From Beijerinckiaceae bacterium (GTDB lineage Bacteria; Pseudomonadota; Alphaproteobacteria; Rhizobiales; Beijerinckiaceae), in the NCBI GenBank assembly GCA_030684835.1, contig JAUXWZ010000075.1, positions 1 through 32,746 of the forward strand: 32,746 nt of DNA, written 5' to 3'. Positions 8,726-19,351 of the stretch are shown in pieces; position 1 is the first letter of the stretch, and the number at the start of each line of letters is the position of its first letter. The notes beneath the pieces were generated by a model. The model was not told the origin of the DNA and searched no databases. It saw nothing but the letters and a program-made list of their open reading frames with translations. The translations under genes and the position numbers were made by a program.

Positions 8726-8983
8726 TTATTCTTCTTCCGCCACGCCTTCTTCGGTGTCGATCTTTTCCTGCGCCTTGGCGAACACGAAAAGCATCACAAC
8801 GAAGACGATGAGCGAGCCCTGCGCGGCCATGTAGAAGCCAAGCGGGAAGCCAGCGATAACGATCTTGTTGAGCGGTTCCACAAACATGTGGACGATTAAA
8901 CTGAAGAACGCCCACAGGCCTAACATCGTCCACATCAGGGTCGATGTGCGTTTCCAGTATCTGTCACCAGTGCTATCTGACAT
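8726..8983 (-). CDS. DUF4212-family small subunit of the sodium:solute symporter
   Basis: An 85-residue membrane protein with two hydrophobic helices near residues 15-35 and 42-68 and an acidic C-terminal tail ending EEGVAEEE. The RYWKRTSTLMW opening and the MVEPLNKI-like connector (here MFVEPLNKI) match the small partner that regularly precedes VC_2705-type symporters. ATG 8983 is supported by GGAGGGAAG immediately upstream. It starts the operon with the symporter gene. The partner probably aids assembly or activity of the large subunit, an inference from genomic pairing. Confidence 0.9.
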   Translation of the reverse strand: MSDSTGDRYWKRTSTLMWTMLGLWAFFSLIVHMFVEPLNKIVIAGFPLGFYMAAQGSLIVFVVMLFVFAKAQEKIDTEEGVAEEE

Positions 8984-9002
8984 GTCTTCCCTCCATACTG
9001 GC

Positions 9003-9026
9003 CTCCTGAGACAGGAGACAATTGTC
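9003..9026 (-). promoter_or_regulatory. Leader hairpin and palindrome before the symporter operon
   Basis: CTCCTG-AGA-CAGGAG (9003-9017) is a perfect 6-bp stem, overlapping by one base the 10-bp palindrome GACAATTGTC (9017-9026). Both lie 20-43 nt upstream of the DUF4212 start. They could be an operator or an RNA structure acting on initiation. No clear -35/-10 pair could be fixed. Confidence 0.35.
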
Positions 9027-9230
9027 ATTTCGTCTGGAGCTGGCGGGCCAATTGCGCCTCTACCGAACGCGGCGTCGCGCTCTTGCACGCAATTGAGTCT
9101 CGCCCGCATCCTCCCGTTATCAGCCCGCCGAAGGCCGTGTATCGAAATGCCACACATAGCGTCAGGCGCAAGACATGCAGCGATCATCACTTAAGCTAAC
9201 CGTGTTTTTACCATAGTATATTTACGGTAT

Positions 9231-9247
9231 AAAAATAGACTATTTTT
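9231..9247. promoter_or_regulatory. AT-rich perfect palindrome, possible operator
   Basis: AAAAATAG-A-CTATTTTT is a perfect inverted repeat with a one-base centre. It sits next to TACC…GGTA (9209-9212 and 9226-9229), a second, looser dyad. In a high-GC genome such an AT-rich symmetrical block is a good candidate for a regulator-binding site or promoter core of the divergent symporter and ratA units. The binding protein is unknown. Confidence 0.4.
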
Positions 9248-9640
9248 GGTCGAATTTAAGCTCTGTAATTACAATCAAGTATCGCAGCCGAATCTGGCTT
9301 TGTGCGCTGCAACAAGCGGGCAGATACACTATCAAACCTGATTGAAAATGAGCGCGGGCTCCCAGTCTTCATCCGTACAATTGCCGGGTCGTCAAAGGGC
9401 CATTCGCGGGACCATGCGGAGGATCCGCCTCGTAACGAGGGCGAGCAACCGGAATGGAAAACGGCTGAAAAATCTGGTTGATCGTCACGTGTTTGGTCGC
9501 GACGCCGTTCCAGAGAAAAGGACGCATCGCGACAGGTGCAGACAGGAACGAGGTCTGTATGTTCCGCTAACGGGTCGCACGTGGGTGGGGGTTCGACAGG
9601 CGGCGCGGCGTGGTATAGGCGTGCCGCAATCGGAGTTCAG

Positions 9641-10162
9641 ATGCCTTCATTTCGCACCAAGCGCCGGGTCCGGCACAGCGCCGCCGATATGTTCGACCTC
9701 GTTGCTGACGTCGAGAAGTATCCGCTCTTTGTGCCGCTTTGCACCGGCATCAAAGTGCGCAAGCGCTCGCCTGATGGGGAAGGGCGGGAGGTTCTCACTG
9801 CGGATATGTCGGTGGGGTACAAGGCGATTCGTGAGACGTTTACGAGCAAGGTGACGCTCGACCGCCCCAACTTCAGCATTCAGGTCGAATATCTCGACGG
9901 TCCGTTTTCGAAACTGGATAACCGCTGGGCTTTCGTCGACACGCCGACTGCCGCGGGTCAAGAAAATCGCAAGCTTTGCGACATCGACTTCTACATCGAC
10001 TATGAATTTCGCAGTCGCATGCTCGGGCTGTTGATGGGCACGATGTTCGACACGGCCTTCCGCCGTTTCGCGGAGGCGTTCGAGAGGCGCGCGGATCTCG
10101 TTTACAGCCGCCGCGCTACTGCCGCGCGCACAACGCCGCCCGCCGGGGAAAGCAAAGCCTGA
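9641..10162 (+). CDS. RatA/COQ10-type START-domain protein
   Basis: A 173-residue member of the polyketide-cyclase/START family that includes yeast Coq10 and E. coli RatA. The sequence carries the typical RVRHSAADMFDLVADVEKYP opening, the PLCTG block, and the DIDFYIDYEFRSRML and MFDTAFRRFAEAFERRA segments. In alphaproteobacteria it is normally taken to be a coenzyme Q-binding factor for respiration; the ribosome-toxin role of RatA is not expected to carry over automatically. ATG 9641 has CGGAG 6 nt upstream, and the conserved domain begins at once; an upstream ATG at 9536 adds unrelated sequence. It converges on the second TctC gene with a 6-nt gap. Confidence 0.88.
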   Translation: MPSFRTKRRVRHSAADMFDLVADVEKYPLFVPLCTGIKVRKRSPDGEGREVLTADMSVGYKAIRETFTSKVTLDRPNFSIQVEYLDGPFSKLDNRWAFVDTPTAAGQENRKLCDIDFYIDYEFRSRMLGLLMGTMFDTAFRRFAEAFERRADLVYSRRATAARTTPPAGESKA

Positions 10163-10168
10163 TCCGCG

Positions 10169-11188
10169 CTAGTCGGGGCGCGTCAACTCGATGGCTCGCG
10201 CAATCGCGCGCTTGTCGAATGTCGCCAGTCGCGCAACGGTCTTGGCCATCTCCGCGCCGCTGACCGGCTCAATCTCGATATCAAGCTTTCGCGCCTCGGC
10301 AAGGAAATCGCGATCTTTCATGGTTGCGTCAAAGGCGCGGCGCAATTCATCAATCCGCGCCGCAGGCACATCCGGGCCAGCCACGATTGGCCATGCGAAG
10401 GCTTCCGGCGCGAACACAAGCTCCAGCGCCTGCCGGTCGAGATCGGTCTTTGCGTAATCCATGATGAATGGGACATCGGGCAAATCCGGCGCCCGCATGA
10501 TGCCCATCTGGAGAATGATGTGGATCTTCTTCTGATCGAGCCAGTCCCTGGCGCGGCTCTTCACGCTGCCCCATGACCATCCGAACCGCGAGTCGACTTC
10601 GCCCCGCTCCATCGCCATCGTGATGTCATTGCCGCCGGGATAGCCTGCGACGATTTTCATTTTCGCTGGCGTCACGCGGTTAACAAGGCGAGCGTAGCGA
10701 ACGATCCCACTGGCGGCTGAGGTGGTTCCCGCCGTGATCTCCCGCTGGAATATCTCCTCAAACGTGGTGATCTTCGACGTGTGCCACGTGACGACGGTCG
10801 AGGTCTCGGTTGATGTTGAACCAATCGGTTGAAGTCGCACGGGATCATAGCCCTCGTCGGGCGTGAATAAGGGGTCGGTCGCGAACGAACGCTTTATAAG
10901 GCCGATCACCGTACCGTCCTTGGGCGCGATTGAATTGAGGTGCTGGATTGCCCGCGTGCCGCCGGCGCCAGGCATGTTCTGTACATTACCCGCAGGATTG
11001 CCCGGTATCTGCTTGCCGATGTGGCGGGAAACGAGGCGGGCGGTGATGTCATAAAGACCGCCGGGTGAAAAGCCGACGATGATCGTCAAAGTCTTGCCCT
11101 GATAAAAGGGCGTTTGAGCGATAGCCGCGCAAGGGCATGAAACTGCAATAAGCGCCGCCGTGCGAAACAGATTGGCGGTCTTCGCCAT
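10169..11188 (-). CDS. TctC-family periplasmic binding protein, second orphan copy
   Basis: A 339-residue Bug/TctC-type binding protein with a signal peptide ending near AIAQ, then FYQGKTLTIIVGFSPGG, NMPGAGG and APKDGTVIG blocks. Together with the protein at 47-1087 it shares long stretches of the same pattern, so the two are paralogues of one subfamily. ATG 11188 has GGGAGGAAG 3 nt upstream. No TctAB permease is present. It lies between ratA and cinA, which are usually neighbours in related genomes, so it looks like an added gene. Ligand unknown. Confidence 0.9.
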   Translation of the reverse strand: MAKTANLFRTAALIAVSCPCAAIAQTPFYQGKTLTIIVGFSPGGLYDITARLVSRHIGKQIPGNPAGNVQNMPGAGGTRAIQHLNSIAPKDGTVIGLIKRSFATDPLFTPDEGYDPVRLQPIGSTSTETSTVVTWHTSKITTFEEIFQREITAGTTSAASGIVRYARLVNRVTPAKMKIVAGYPGGNDITMAMERGEVDSRFGWSWGSVKSRARDWLDQKKIHIILQMGIMRAPDLPDVPFIMDYAKTDLDRQALELVFAPEAFAWPIVAGPDVPAARIDELRRAFDATMKDRDFLAEARKLDIEIEPVSGAEMAKTVARLATFDKRAIARAIELTRPD

Positions 11189-11307
11189 CGCTTCCTCCCA
11201 ACGTTGTGGCCCGCGGTTCATCCGGCGTGGCCTCGCCCTGCAAAGGGTTATTAGGGGAGGATAGACTTATTTTGTTATCGGTCCAGAGCATGCTCGACAG
11301 GCTGCGC

Positions 11308-11814
11308 CTAGCGTTCAGCCAATGCCTGTTCCATGAGGCTCAGAGCGAACGCCAGCGCCGCCATCCGCACTTGAATGCGGCCAATGTCGCCAAATAATTG
11401 CTCTGCGCTTTTGATCGGGCTCATGCGGCGCCCGCAGGCAAAGTGGACGAGACCAACGGGTTTTTGCTCCGTGCCGCCGCCGGGGCCCGCGACGCCGGTG
11501 ATCGCGACCGAAATGTCCGCCTTTGAATGGGTGAGGGCGCCGTCAGCCATCGCCCGCGCCACTTCGGGACTGACTGCGCCGCAGGCGTCTATCAATGTTT
11601 CGGAGACACCGAGCAACTGGTGTTTTGCGGCGTTCGAATAGGTGACAAAGCCGCGATCGAACACGTCGGACGAGCCGGGAATTTCTGTGAGCAATGCGGC
11701 TACGAGCCCCCCGGTGCACGATTCAGCCGTCACGATCTTGAGCGCCTTGGCGCGGCAGGCGGCCAGAAGCGCCGTGGCGCGCGCGGTCAATTCTGAATCG
11801 AAAATCGAGTCCAT
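11308..11814 (-). CDS. CinA C-terminal-domain protein (PncC, nicotinamide-nucleotide amidase)
   Basis: A 168-residue stand-alone CinA C-terminal domain. Such proteins deamidate nicotinamide mononucleotide to nicotinate mononucleotide, recycling the pyridine nucleotide pool. The motifs [21 protein letters not shown] near residue 29, the [12 protein letters not shown] block near residue 59, and [18 protein letters not shown] near residue 104 are all present. It lacks the N-terminal MoaB-like domain of full CinA, as is usual in alphaproteobacteria. Its ATG abuts the ispDF stop (TGAATG), so the two are translated from one message. Confidence 0.93.
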   Translation of the reverse strand: MDSIFDSELTARATALLAACRAKALKIVTAESCTGGLVAALLTEIPGSSDVFDRGFVTYSNAAKHQLLGVSETLIDACGAVSPEVARAMADGALTHSKADISVAITGVAGPGGGTEQKPVGLVHFACGRRMSPIKSAEQLFGDIGRIQVRMAALAFALSLMEQALAER

Positions 11815-13017
11815 TCACATGTCTCCCGTTGGCAGCCGGACAGTGGCGATCGCCTGCACGGCAATACCTTCTCGCCGCCCGGTAAAGCCGAGCTGTTCGG
11901 ATGTCGTCGCCTTGATGGCGACGCGGCCAAGATCGAGGCCAGTGATGTCTGCAATTCGCGCGCGGATCGCGTCGCGATGCGGGCCAATCTTCGGCGCCTC
12001 ACAGATGATGGTCGCGTCGAGATGGGCGATCAAGCCGCCCCGTTGCGCAACGCGCTCGACCGCGTGCCTGAGAAAAATGTCCGACGCGGCGCCCTTCCAG
12101 CGTTGATCCGACGGCGGGAAGTGGGAGCCAATGTCTCCATCGGCGATGGCTCCAAGGATAGCGTCGGTCAACGCATGAAGAAGAACATCGGCGTCTGAAT
12201 GGCCAACCAGGCCCGCGTCGTGGGCAATGCGCAGTCCGCCCAGCCAGACATGATCGCCGGGGCCAAAAGCGTGTACGTCGTAGCCAAGCCCCGTGCGCAC
12301 ATCGCCAAGCGCATGCATGAGCTGCGCTTGTGCGGCTGCGAAATCTTGCGGATGCGTAAGCTTCACGTTAGTTGCCTCTCCCTCGAATGTGTGTACGGCA
12401 TGCCCCGCCCACACAGCGATCGCGGCGTCGTCCGCCGCCTCGCCAAAGTCTTGGGCCGCGGCGCGGTCATGGGCGTTACGGATGAGATCGTAGTTGAAGG
12501 CTTGGGGCGTTTGCACGGCGCGCACGCCATTGCGATCAATGTCGCGCAGGATGCGATCCTGCCGATCAATCGATTTCAGCGCATCGACGGGCGCCAACGC
12601 CGGAATGGCGGCGCCGTGGGTGCGGGCCGCGTCGACAGCTGCGCGTATCAGGCGGGCGCTGACGAGGGGCCGCGCGGCGTCGTGGATGAGGACGATTTTT
12701 GTCAAATCCACATCGAGCGTTGCGAGACCCGCGCTGACGCTGGCTTGCCGCGTCGCGCCGCCGAGCGCCGGCTGCAAAATTCGCACGCCGGTGTGCAGGG
12801 CAGGGGCGCTCGCAATTGCGCTCTCGTAGAGGTCCACATCGTCGGGATGGATCACGCAGACGAGGGTCGCTCCGGGTATCGAGGCGGAGAACGCGTTGAG
12901 CGTGCGCGTGAGCACGGGCACGCCCGCGAGCGGCTGATACTGCTTCGGCCCATCGCCGCCTGCGCGGACGCCGCGTCCGGCTGCGACAACAACTACGGCG
13001 ACATCGCTCCAATTCAT
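11815..13017 (-). CDS. ispDF: Bifunctional IspD/IspF isoprenoid enzyme
   Basis: A 400-residue fusion that carries out two steps of the MEP isoprenoid pathway: CDP-ME formation (IspD) and MEcPP cyclisation (IspF). The IspD half (about 1-225) has [24 protein letters not shown] and TPQAF. The IspF half (about 238-400) starts GLGYDVHAF with the DxH zinc motif, and carries the [15 protein letters not shown] and [14 protein letters not shown] signatures. IspDF fusions are normal in alphaproteobacteria. I chose ATG 13017, with GGGGAC upstream, because it lies directly before the IspD core; longer frames add unrelated residues. It is divergent from dusB across 117 nt, which must hold both promoters. 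Confidence 0.95.
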   Translation of the reverse strand: MNWSDVAVVVVAAGRGVRAGGDGPKQYQPLAGVPVLTRTLNAFSASIPGATLVCVIHPDDVDLYESAIASAPALHTGVRILQPALGGATRQASVSAGLATLDVDLTKIVLIHDAARPLVSARLIRAAVDAARTHGAAIPALAPVDALKSIDRQDRILRDIDRNGVRAVQTPQAFNYDLIRNAHDRAAAQDFGEAADDAAIAVWAGHAVHTFEGEATNVKLTHPQDFAAAQAQLMHALGDVRTGLGYDVHAFGPGDHVWLGGLRIAHDAGLVGHSDADVLLHALTDAILGAIADGDIGSHFPPSDQRWKGAASDIFLRHAVERVAQRGGLIAHLDATIICEAPKIGPHRDAIRARIADITGLDLGRVAIKATTSEQLGFTGRREGIAVQAIATVRLPTGDM

Positions 13018-13134
13018 ATCAAGTCCCCGGCGGGTCCAAGCACTCACAGAAGTCGTGTCCCGCTTTTGCGGGCGCCGGTCAATTCGGCCGCAAGCGCCAT
13101 TGGCGTTGCGGTGAGAAATGTCTATCTTGTGTGC

Positions 13135-14169
13135 ATGAATAATCCTGCTCAATTGTTAGGCGAGAGCTCGTTAGGCGCGGGCTTGCGCATAGGCTCTGTC
13201 CAGCTGGACGGCTGCGCGGTTCTTGCGCCCATGTCCGGCGTCACCGATGTCGGCCTGCGCCGGATCGCACGCCGCTTCGGCGCGTCGCTCGTCGTGTCGG
13301 AAATGGTCGCGTCCGATGATTTTGTGCGCGGGCATGAGGTGTCTCGGCTGCGGGCGGAAGGCGCCGGTCTTGACGTTCACGTGGTGCAGATTGCCGGTCG
13401 CGAGCCCTCCTGGATGGGTGAGGCGGCCCGGGTGGCGGAAGAAACAGGCGCGTCAGTTGTGGACATCAACATGGGCTGTCCGGCCAAGCGGGTCACGGGC
13501 GGGTACGCGGGTTCGGCGCTCATGCGCGCGCCCGATCACGCGTTGCGGCTGATCGAGGCGACTGTGAAGGGCACGAGCCTGCCGGTGACACTCAAGATGC
13601 GCCTCGGCTGGGATTTGGATTGCCTCAATGCGCCCGAAATCGCGAGGCGCGCGCAGGATGCAGGAGTGCAACTGATCACAATTCATGGGCGCACGCGCAA
13701 CCAGTTTTACAAGGGCGTGGCAGACTGGCGGGCGATCCGCCCGGTTGTCGAGGCGACGCGCCTGCCGGTCGTTGCCAATGGCGATTGCACATCGCTCGCG
13801 GACGCTCACACGATGCTGGCGCAATCTGGCGCCGCAGGCGTCATGATCGGCCGGGCGGCTATGGGGCGACCGTGGCTTGTCGGTGAAATCGCCAGCGGTC
13901 TGGCGGGGCGCAAGTGGCGTGAGCCGACTGCGGACCAAAAGCGGGATGCGGCGCTTGAGCATCTGGAAACCTTGATGGCGACCATGGGCGCGCGGACGGG
14001 CCTTCGTCATGCACGCAAGCACCTTTCAGCCTATGCCGAGCACGCTGGCGCGCCGGACGCGCTGCGGCTGCTGCTTGTCACAACCGATGATCCGGCACAG
14101 GCGATCGCGCTTTTGCGCGAGGCTTTCTTGCACCTGTCCGGCGCGTCCCTTCCAGCCGAGGCCGCATGA
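13135..14169 (+). CDS. dusB: tRNA-dihydrouridine synthase DusB
   Basis: An FMN-dependent enzyme of 344 residues that reduces uridine to dihydrouridine in the tRNA D-loop. The sequence shows LAPMSGVTD near residue 31, [18 protein letters not shown] with the catalytic Cys, [11 protein letters not shown] (a single Asn where Cys is more usual), and [11 protein letters not shown] in the phosphate-binding region. ATG 13135 fits the family length; a GTG at 13111 is an alternative start and the ribosome-binding site is weak. The last bases overlap the ntrB start (ATGA), the classic dusB-ntrB-ntrC order of proteobacteria. Confidence 0.94.
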   Translation: MNNPAQLLGESSLGAGLRIGSVQLDGCAVLAPMSGVTDVGLRRIARRFGASLVVSEMVASDDFVRGHEVSRLRAEGAGLDVHVVQIAGREPSWMGEAARVAEETGASVVDINMGCPAKRVTGGYAGSALMRAPDHALRLIEATVKGTSLPVTLKMRLGWDLDCLNAPEIARRAQDAGVQLITIHGRTRNQFYKGVADWRAIRPVVEATRLPVVANGDCTSLADAHTMLAQSGAAGVMIGRAAMGRPWLVGEIASGLAGRKWREPTADQKRDAALEHLETLMATMGARTGLRHARKHLSAYAEHAGAPDALRLLLVTTDDPAQAIALLREAFLHLSGASLPAEAA

Positions 14170-15284
14170 GCAGCGCAAAGACCCGTGACGATCCGGCAGC
14201 ACAGGTGCTGGCCGTGCTTCCGCATCCTATCCTGACAATCGACCCCGCTGGCCGCATCACAACCGCGAACGCGGCCAGCGAAACCTTCTTTCAGATGAGC
14301 CAGGCGCAGCTGGCCCGAATGTTCATCAAGGACATTTTGCCGTTCGGATCTCCGGTTCTGGCGGTTATTGACGACGCTCGGAGCCGCCGCAGCGGGATCA
14401 ACGAATACCGGATCGACGTCGGTACGCCCCGCATCGGCGTGGATCGAATTGTCGACGTGAACGCCACACCGCTTCTGCCAAATGCTGAAATTATAGTCAT
14501 AATGCTTCAGGAGCGAACGATTGCCGATAAGATGGACAGGCAGCTGACGCATAGAGGAGCAGCGCGATCCGTTACGGCGCTTGGCGCCATGCTGGCGCAT
14601 GAGATCAAGAATCCGCTTTCCGGCATACGGGGCGCGGCGCAGCTTCTCGAAAGTGCGTTGGGTGATGAGGACCGGGCTCTGACGCGGCTGATCTGCGAAG
14701 AAACGGACCGCATTGTGAAGCTGGTGGACCGTTTCGAGGTGTTTACCGACGAGCGGCCCGCCGAGCGAGAAGCTGTCAACATTCACTACGTGCTCGACCA
14801 CGTGAAGCGGATCGCGCAGGCGGGCTTCGCGCGGCATATTCGCTTTGTGGAGACCTATGACCCATCGCTGCCTCCAGTCAGCGGCAATCGTGACCAGTTG
14901 ATCCAGATTTTCCTGAATCTGGTGAAGAATGCGGCGGAGGCGGTTGGTCAGGACGCTGTCGATGGTGAAATCGAGCTTACGACCGCTTTTCGACCGGGTG
15001 TGCGTCTTCGTGTGGCAGGATCTGCTCAACCCGTCGCCTTACCGCTCGAATTCTGTGTTCGTGACAACGGGCCGGGGGTTCCGCCGGAGCTTCTCGATCA
15101 CCTGTTCGACCCTTTCGTGACCAACAAGCCATCGGGGACTGGCCTGGGTCTTGCACTGGTTGCAAAAATAGTGGGCGATCACGGCGGGACTGTAGAGTGT
15201 GAATCCCACCCGCGGCGCACCACGTTTAGAGTACTCATGCCGATGTTCAGTCCGCGCGACGGCCGCGAGGAGGAACCCGGCTAA
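14166..15284 (+). CDS. ntrB: Nitrogen-regulation sensor histidine kinase NtrB
   Basis: A cytosolic two-component kinase/phosphatase of 372 residues that sets NtrC phosphorylation in response to PII (GlnB/GlnK). There are no membrane segments. A PAS domain occupies about residues 12-115. The H-box [19 protein letters not shown] holds the phospho-accepting H145. The N-box ([11 protein letters not shown]), the DNGPGVP G-box and GTGLGLALV follow. It overlaps dusB by 4 nt and is followed after 26 nt by ntrC, so it probably shares a dusB-ntrB-ntrC transcript. Confidence 0.96.
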   Translation: MSSAKTRDDPAAQVLAVLPHPILTIDPAGRITTANAASETFFQMSQAQLARMFIKDILPFGSPVLAVIDDARSRRSGINEYRIDVGTPRIGVDRIVDVNATPLLPNAEIIVIMLQERTIADKMDRQLTHRGAARSVTALGAMLAHEIKNPLSGIRGAAQLLESALGDEDRALTRLICEETDRIVKLVDRFEVFTDERPAEREAVNIHYVLDHVKRIAQAGFARHIRFVETYDPSLPPVSGNRDQLIQIFLNLVKNAAEAVGQDAVDGEIELTTAFRPGVRLRVAGSAQPVALPLEFCVRDNGPGVPPELLDHLFDPFVTNKPSGTGLGLALVAKIVGDHGGTVECESHPRRTTFRVLMPMFSPRDGREEEPG

Positions 15285-15310
15285 GCCCAGCATTCAGGAG
15301 ATAAGCCTTC

Positions 15311-16801
<1,491 letters not shown>

Positions 16802-17072
16802 TCCCGGTCTTATGTCCCCGGCGGGCTGCATAACAGCCGTCCGCTGGGAATAGGCGGCCACTACAAACTGCCCGCGCAATCATTGATGGCCCCCAGAAGT
16901 GCGCATAAGTCGCCGCTTGCTGGGCGCTGCTTGCCCCGCCCCTCAATTTTGTCGCAATCTTGCAACACCGTTGTATGATTGCCACGGGGAACAGTATCCC
17001 CGGAGGCAGCCAAGCCCATCTGCATCCCGCCCGGATCGCCTGCGGCTTCGATGCTGAGGGAAACGCGCACGC
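16802..17072 (+). promoter_or_regulatory. ntrC-ntrY intergenic region with a possible ntrY promoter
   Basis: These 271 nt hold no gene. A short hairpin (GGCTG at 16824-16828 with CAGCC at 16834-16838, no U-tract) lies after ntrC. TTGTCG (16949-16954) and TATGAT (16974-16979), 19 nt apart, form a weak sigma-70-like pair. The size of the gap, compared with 26 nt between ntrB and ntrC, suggests separate transcription of ntrYX. No sigma-54 GG/GC pattern was noted. Confidence 0.35.
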
Positions 17073-19337
17073 ATGAAGCACGAGCGAATGTCGCAGCCCA
17101 CGCCTAGTGAAGAGATGATTACCCCAGCTCGCGAACGGCGCTGGCTTGCCCGTCTGGGCCCCATCTCCGTCACGATCGCTCTGCTGAGCGCGTTGGCGAC
17201 GCTACTTATTTTCGCCGATTACACCCCAATTTCACCCACGAGCCAGGTGGTGCTGGCGCTATTCGCGCTTAACGCGGCAATCAGCCTGTTTCTGATGGTG
17301 CTGTTGTTTATGGAGGCGCGCCGGCTCGTCGCGGCGAGGCGGGCGCAGGCCGCTGGCGCGCGAATCCATTTCCGCATGGTGGCGCTGTTTTCCGGTGTGG
17401 CGGCGTTCCCGGCCATTTTGATGGCGATGGTTGGTTCGGTGACGCTGGACCGCGTACTGAACCCGGCCTTCATGCAGGATGTGCGGGGGTTCATCTACAC
17501 GACGGGCTCCGTCGCGCAGATCTTCCGCGAATCGCAGTGCCGGGCTTTGCTTCAGGAGGCCAAACTCACCGCCACCGACCTCGACCGCGCCAGTCCCCTG
17601 TTCACATCCAACCGGGCGCTCTTCAAGGAGTATTTTGCGGGCCGCGCGCAGGTGCTTGGCTTCTCTGCGGCAGCCATGATGAAGCGCGATGGGACCATCG
17701 TCGAGTATGGCACTTCGTCGACGTCACGCATCGTCCAGCCCGAGGCGAGCGACTTTGACGACGCTGCGCGCGACGAGCCGCTTTGCCTGATCCTCGACGA
17801 GGGCCGGACGTTTGCAGCCGTCCGGCAAATGCAAAATGTGCCGGAGACGTTTGTCTACGCGTCGCGCCCTGTCGATCCGCTTGCGACGACGTTTCCACTT
17901 CAAGTGCAGAAACTGACGGCGCTTTACGAAGCTTATGAAGGGCATCGCTACAATATCCAGATAGCCTTCGCGATCATGTACGCGCTAATCGCGCTCATCA
18001 TGTTGCTCTCCGCGACGTGGCTTGGTCTGTCGGTCGCCAACCGGCTGGTCACCCCGATTCGGCGACTGATCACGGCGACCGATCAGGTGTCGTCAGGCAA
18101 TCTCTATGTGCAGGTTCCGGTGCACCAGTCTGACGGCGATCTGGGGCATCTGGGCGAGACGTTCAACAAGATGACCTCGGAACTGCGCCTGCAGCAGAAC
18201 CGACTGATCGCCGCCAGTCGCCTGAACGATGAGCGACGCGCGTTTACGGAAGCCGTGCTCGCGGGTGTTCCGGCCGCCATCATCGGCATTGACGCCATGG
18301 GCATCGTGAACGTCCTCAACCCTTCGGCGACCCGGCTCCTGGACGAGAAAATCGACGTCGATCCGGATCATGCCGCTGGCCGTCCCATTGCGGAGATCGT
18401 GCCGGAACTGGGCGCCGTTCTAGAAGAGGCGCGCGCCAGCCACATGCGCACGCACCAAAGCCAGATCGCCCTGACACGTAAAGGGCGAGAGCGCATCTTC
18501 AACGTGCGCGTGACGACAGAACAATCCTTCAGCGCCGAGCGTAACGAGGTCATTACGCTCGATGACATCACCGATCTCGTCTCGGCGCAGCGCACATCTG
18601 CATGGGCGGATGTGGCGCGTCGCATCGCGCATGAAATCAAGAATCCCCTGACGCCCATCCAGCTTTCCGCGGAGCGACTGAAGCGCAAATACGGCCGCAC
18701 CATTACAGAGGATCGTCATATTTTCGACCAGTGCACAGATACGATTATCCGGCAGGTGGACGACATCAAGCGCATGGTGGATGAGTTCTCATCATTTGCG
18801 CGGATGCCCAAAGCGCGCCTCGAGCGCGATGATTTGCGGGCATGCGTCAATCAGGTTGTGTTCCTGATGCGGGTGGGTCATCCGGAAGTCACAATCGAGG
18901 AACATCTGCCGGATGAGCCTTTGTACGCGCGGTTTGATCGGCGACTTCTTTCGCAGGCGCTGACCAACATCGTTAAAAACGCAACAGAGGGAATCACAGG
19001 CGATGAAGACGCCGAGAAACCTGCACCGCGTGTGCGGGTGCGCCTTGCGCGCAGCGATGACGGACAGATCGCAATCGATGTGATCGACAACGGAAAGGGC
19101 TTTCCCAAGGAGAACCGCCAACGCCTCCTTGAGCCCTACATGACGACCAGAGCGGAGGGGACAGGCCTTGGCCTGCCAATCGTCGCCAAGATCCTTGAGG
19201 ATCACGGCGGCGGCATCGACCTACTGGATGCGCCGGAGGGAAAGGGAGCCTGGGTGCGGCTTCATTTCGCCGATAGCAGCGAAGTGGCTGCGAACTTGGA
19301 CAACGCACCGGCGGTTGATTCCGCCGCGGCAAATTAG
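17073..19337 (+). CDS. ntrY: Membrane sensor histidine kinase NtrY
   Basis: A 754-residue membrane-bound kinase. Hydrophobic segments near residues 30-50, 60-80 and 100-125 precede a large extracytoplasmic region, and another segment near residues 300-325 leads into a HAMP domain (VTPIRRLITATDQVSSGNL). A PAS domain follows near residues 385-500. The kinase core has [19 protein letters not shown] with H520, an ALTNIVKNATEG N-box, DNGKGFP and GTGLGLPIV. NtrYX systems respond to nitrogen, redox or envelope state. ATG 17073 has GAGGG 12 nt upstream; ATG 17088 is an alternative. It is followed 14 nt later by ntrX. Confidence 0.94.
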   Translation: MKHERMSQPTPSEEMITPARERRWLARLGPISVTIALLSALATLLIFADYTPISPTSQVVLALFALNAAISLFLMVLLFMEARRLVAARRAQAAGARIHFRMVALFSGVAAFPAILMAMVGSVTLDRVLNPAFMQDVRGFIYTTGSVAQIFRESQCRALLQEAKLTATDLDRASPLFTSNRALFKEYFAGRAQVLGFSAAAMMKRDGTIVEYGTSSTSRIVQPEASDFDDAARDEPLCLILDEGRTFAAVRQMQNVPETFVYASRPVDPLATTFPLQVQKLTALYEAYEGHRYNIQIAFAIMYALIALIMLLSATWLGLSVANRLVTPIRRLITATDQVSSGNLYVQVPVHQSDGDLGHLGETFNKMTSELRLQQNRLIAASRLNDERRAFTEAVLAGVPAAIIGIDAMGIVNVLNPSATRLLDEKIDVDPDHAAGRPIAEIVPELGAVLEEARASHMRTHQSQIALTRKGRERIFNVRVTTEQSFSAERNEVITLDDITDLVSAQRTSAWADVARRIAHEIKNPLTPIQLSAERLKRKYGRTITEDRHIFDQCTDTIIRQVDDIKRMVDEFSSFARMPKARLERDDLRACVNQVVFLMRVGHPEVTIEEHLPDEPLYARFDRRLLSQALTNIVKNATEGITGDEDAEKPAPRVRVRLARSDDGQIAIDVIDNGKGFPKENRQRLLEPYMTTRAEGTGLGLPIVAKILEDHGGGIDLLDAPEGKGAWVRLHFADSSEVAANLDNAPAVDSAAAN

Positions 19338-19351
19338 AACGCGAGAAAAAA

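Larger units (their letters stand above)
8984..9640. other. 657-nt intergenic region between the divergent symporter operon and ratA
   Basis: No convincing gene was found. The first part holds the symporter leader elements and a sigma-54-like pattern at 9041-9055. The middle part, about 9190-9300, is much richer in A and T than the rest of the window and includes a 17-nt palindrome at 9231-9247. The last part, 9340-9640, is ordinary high-GC sequence whose open frames have no recognisable content. Promoters for the symporter operon and for ratA must lie here. Confidence 0.6.

Noticed and set aside
9342-9640. Open frames upstream of ratA, considered as a gene remnant
   Set aside because: No recognisable protein pattern in any frame, and the frames run into the ratA region out of phase.
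11286-11295. GAGCATGCTC palindrome after cinA, considered as a terminator
   Set aside because: No U-tract follows on the minus strand and the stem leaves no loop.
12199-13134. A 312-codon open extension upstream of dusB
   Set aside because: It lies wholly opposite ispDF, has no family content, and is a by-product of high GC; DusB homology begins only after 13135.
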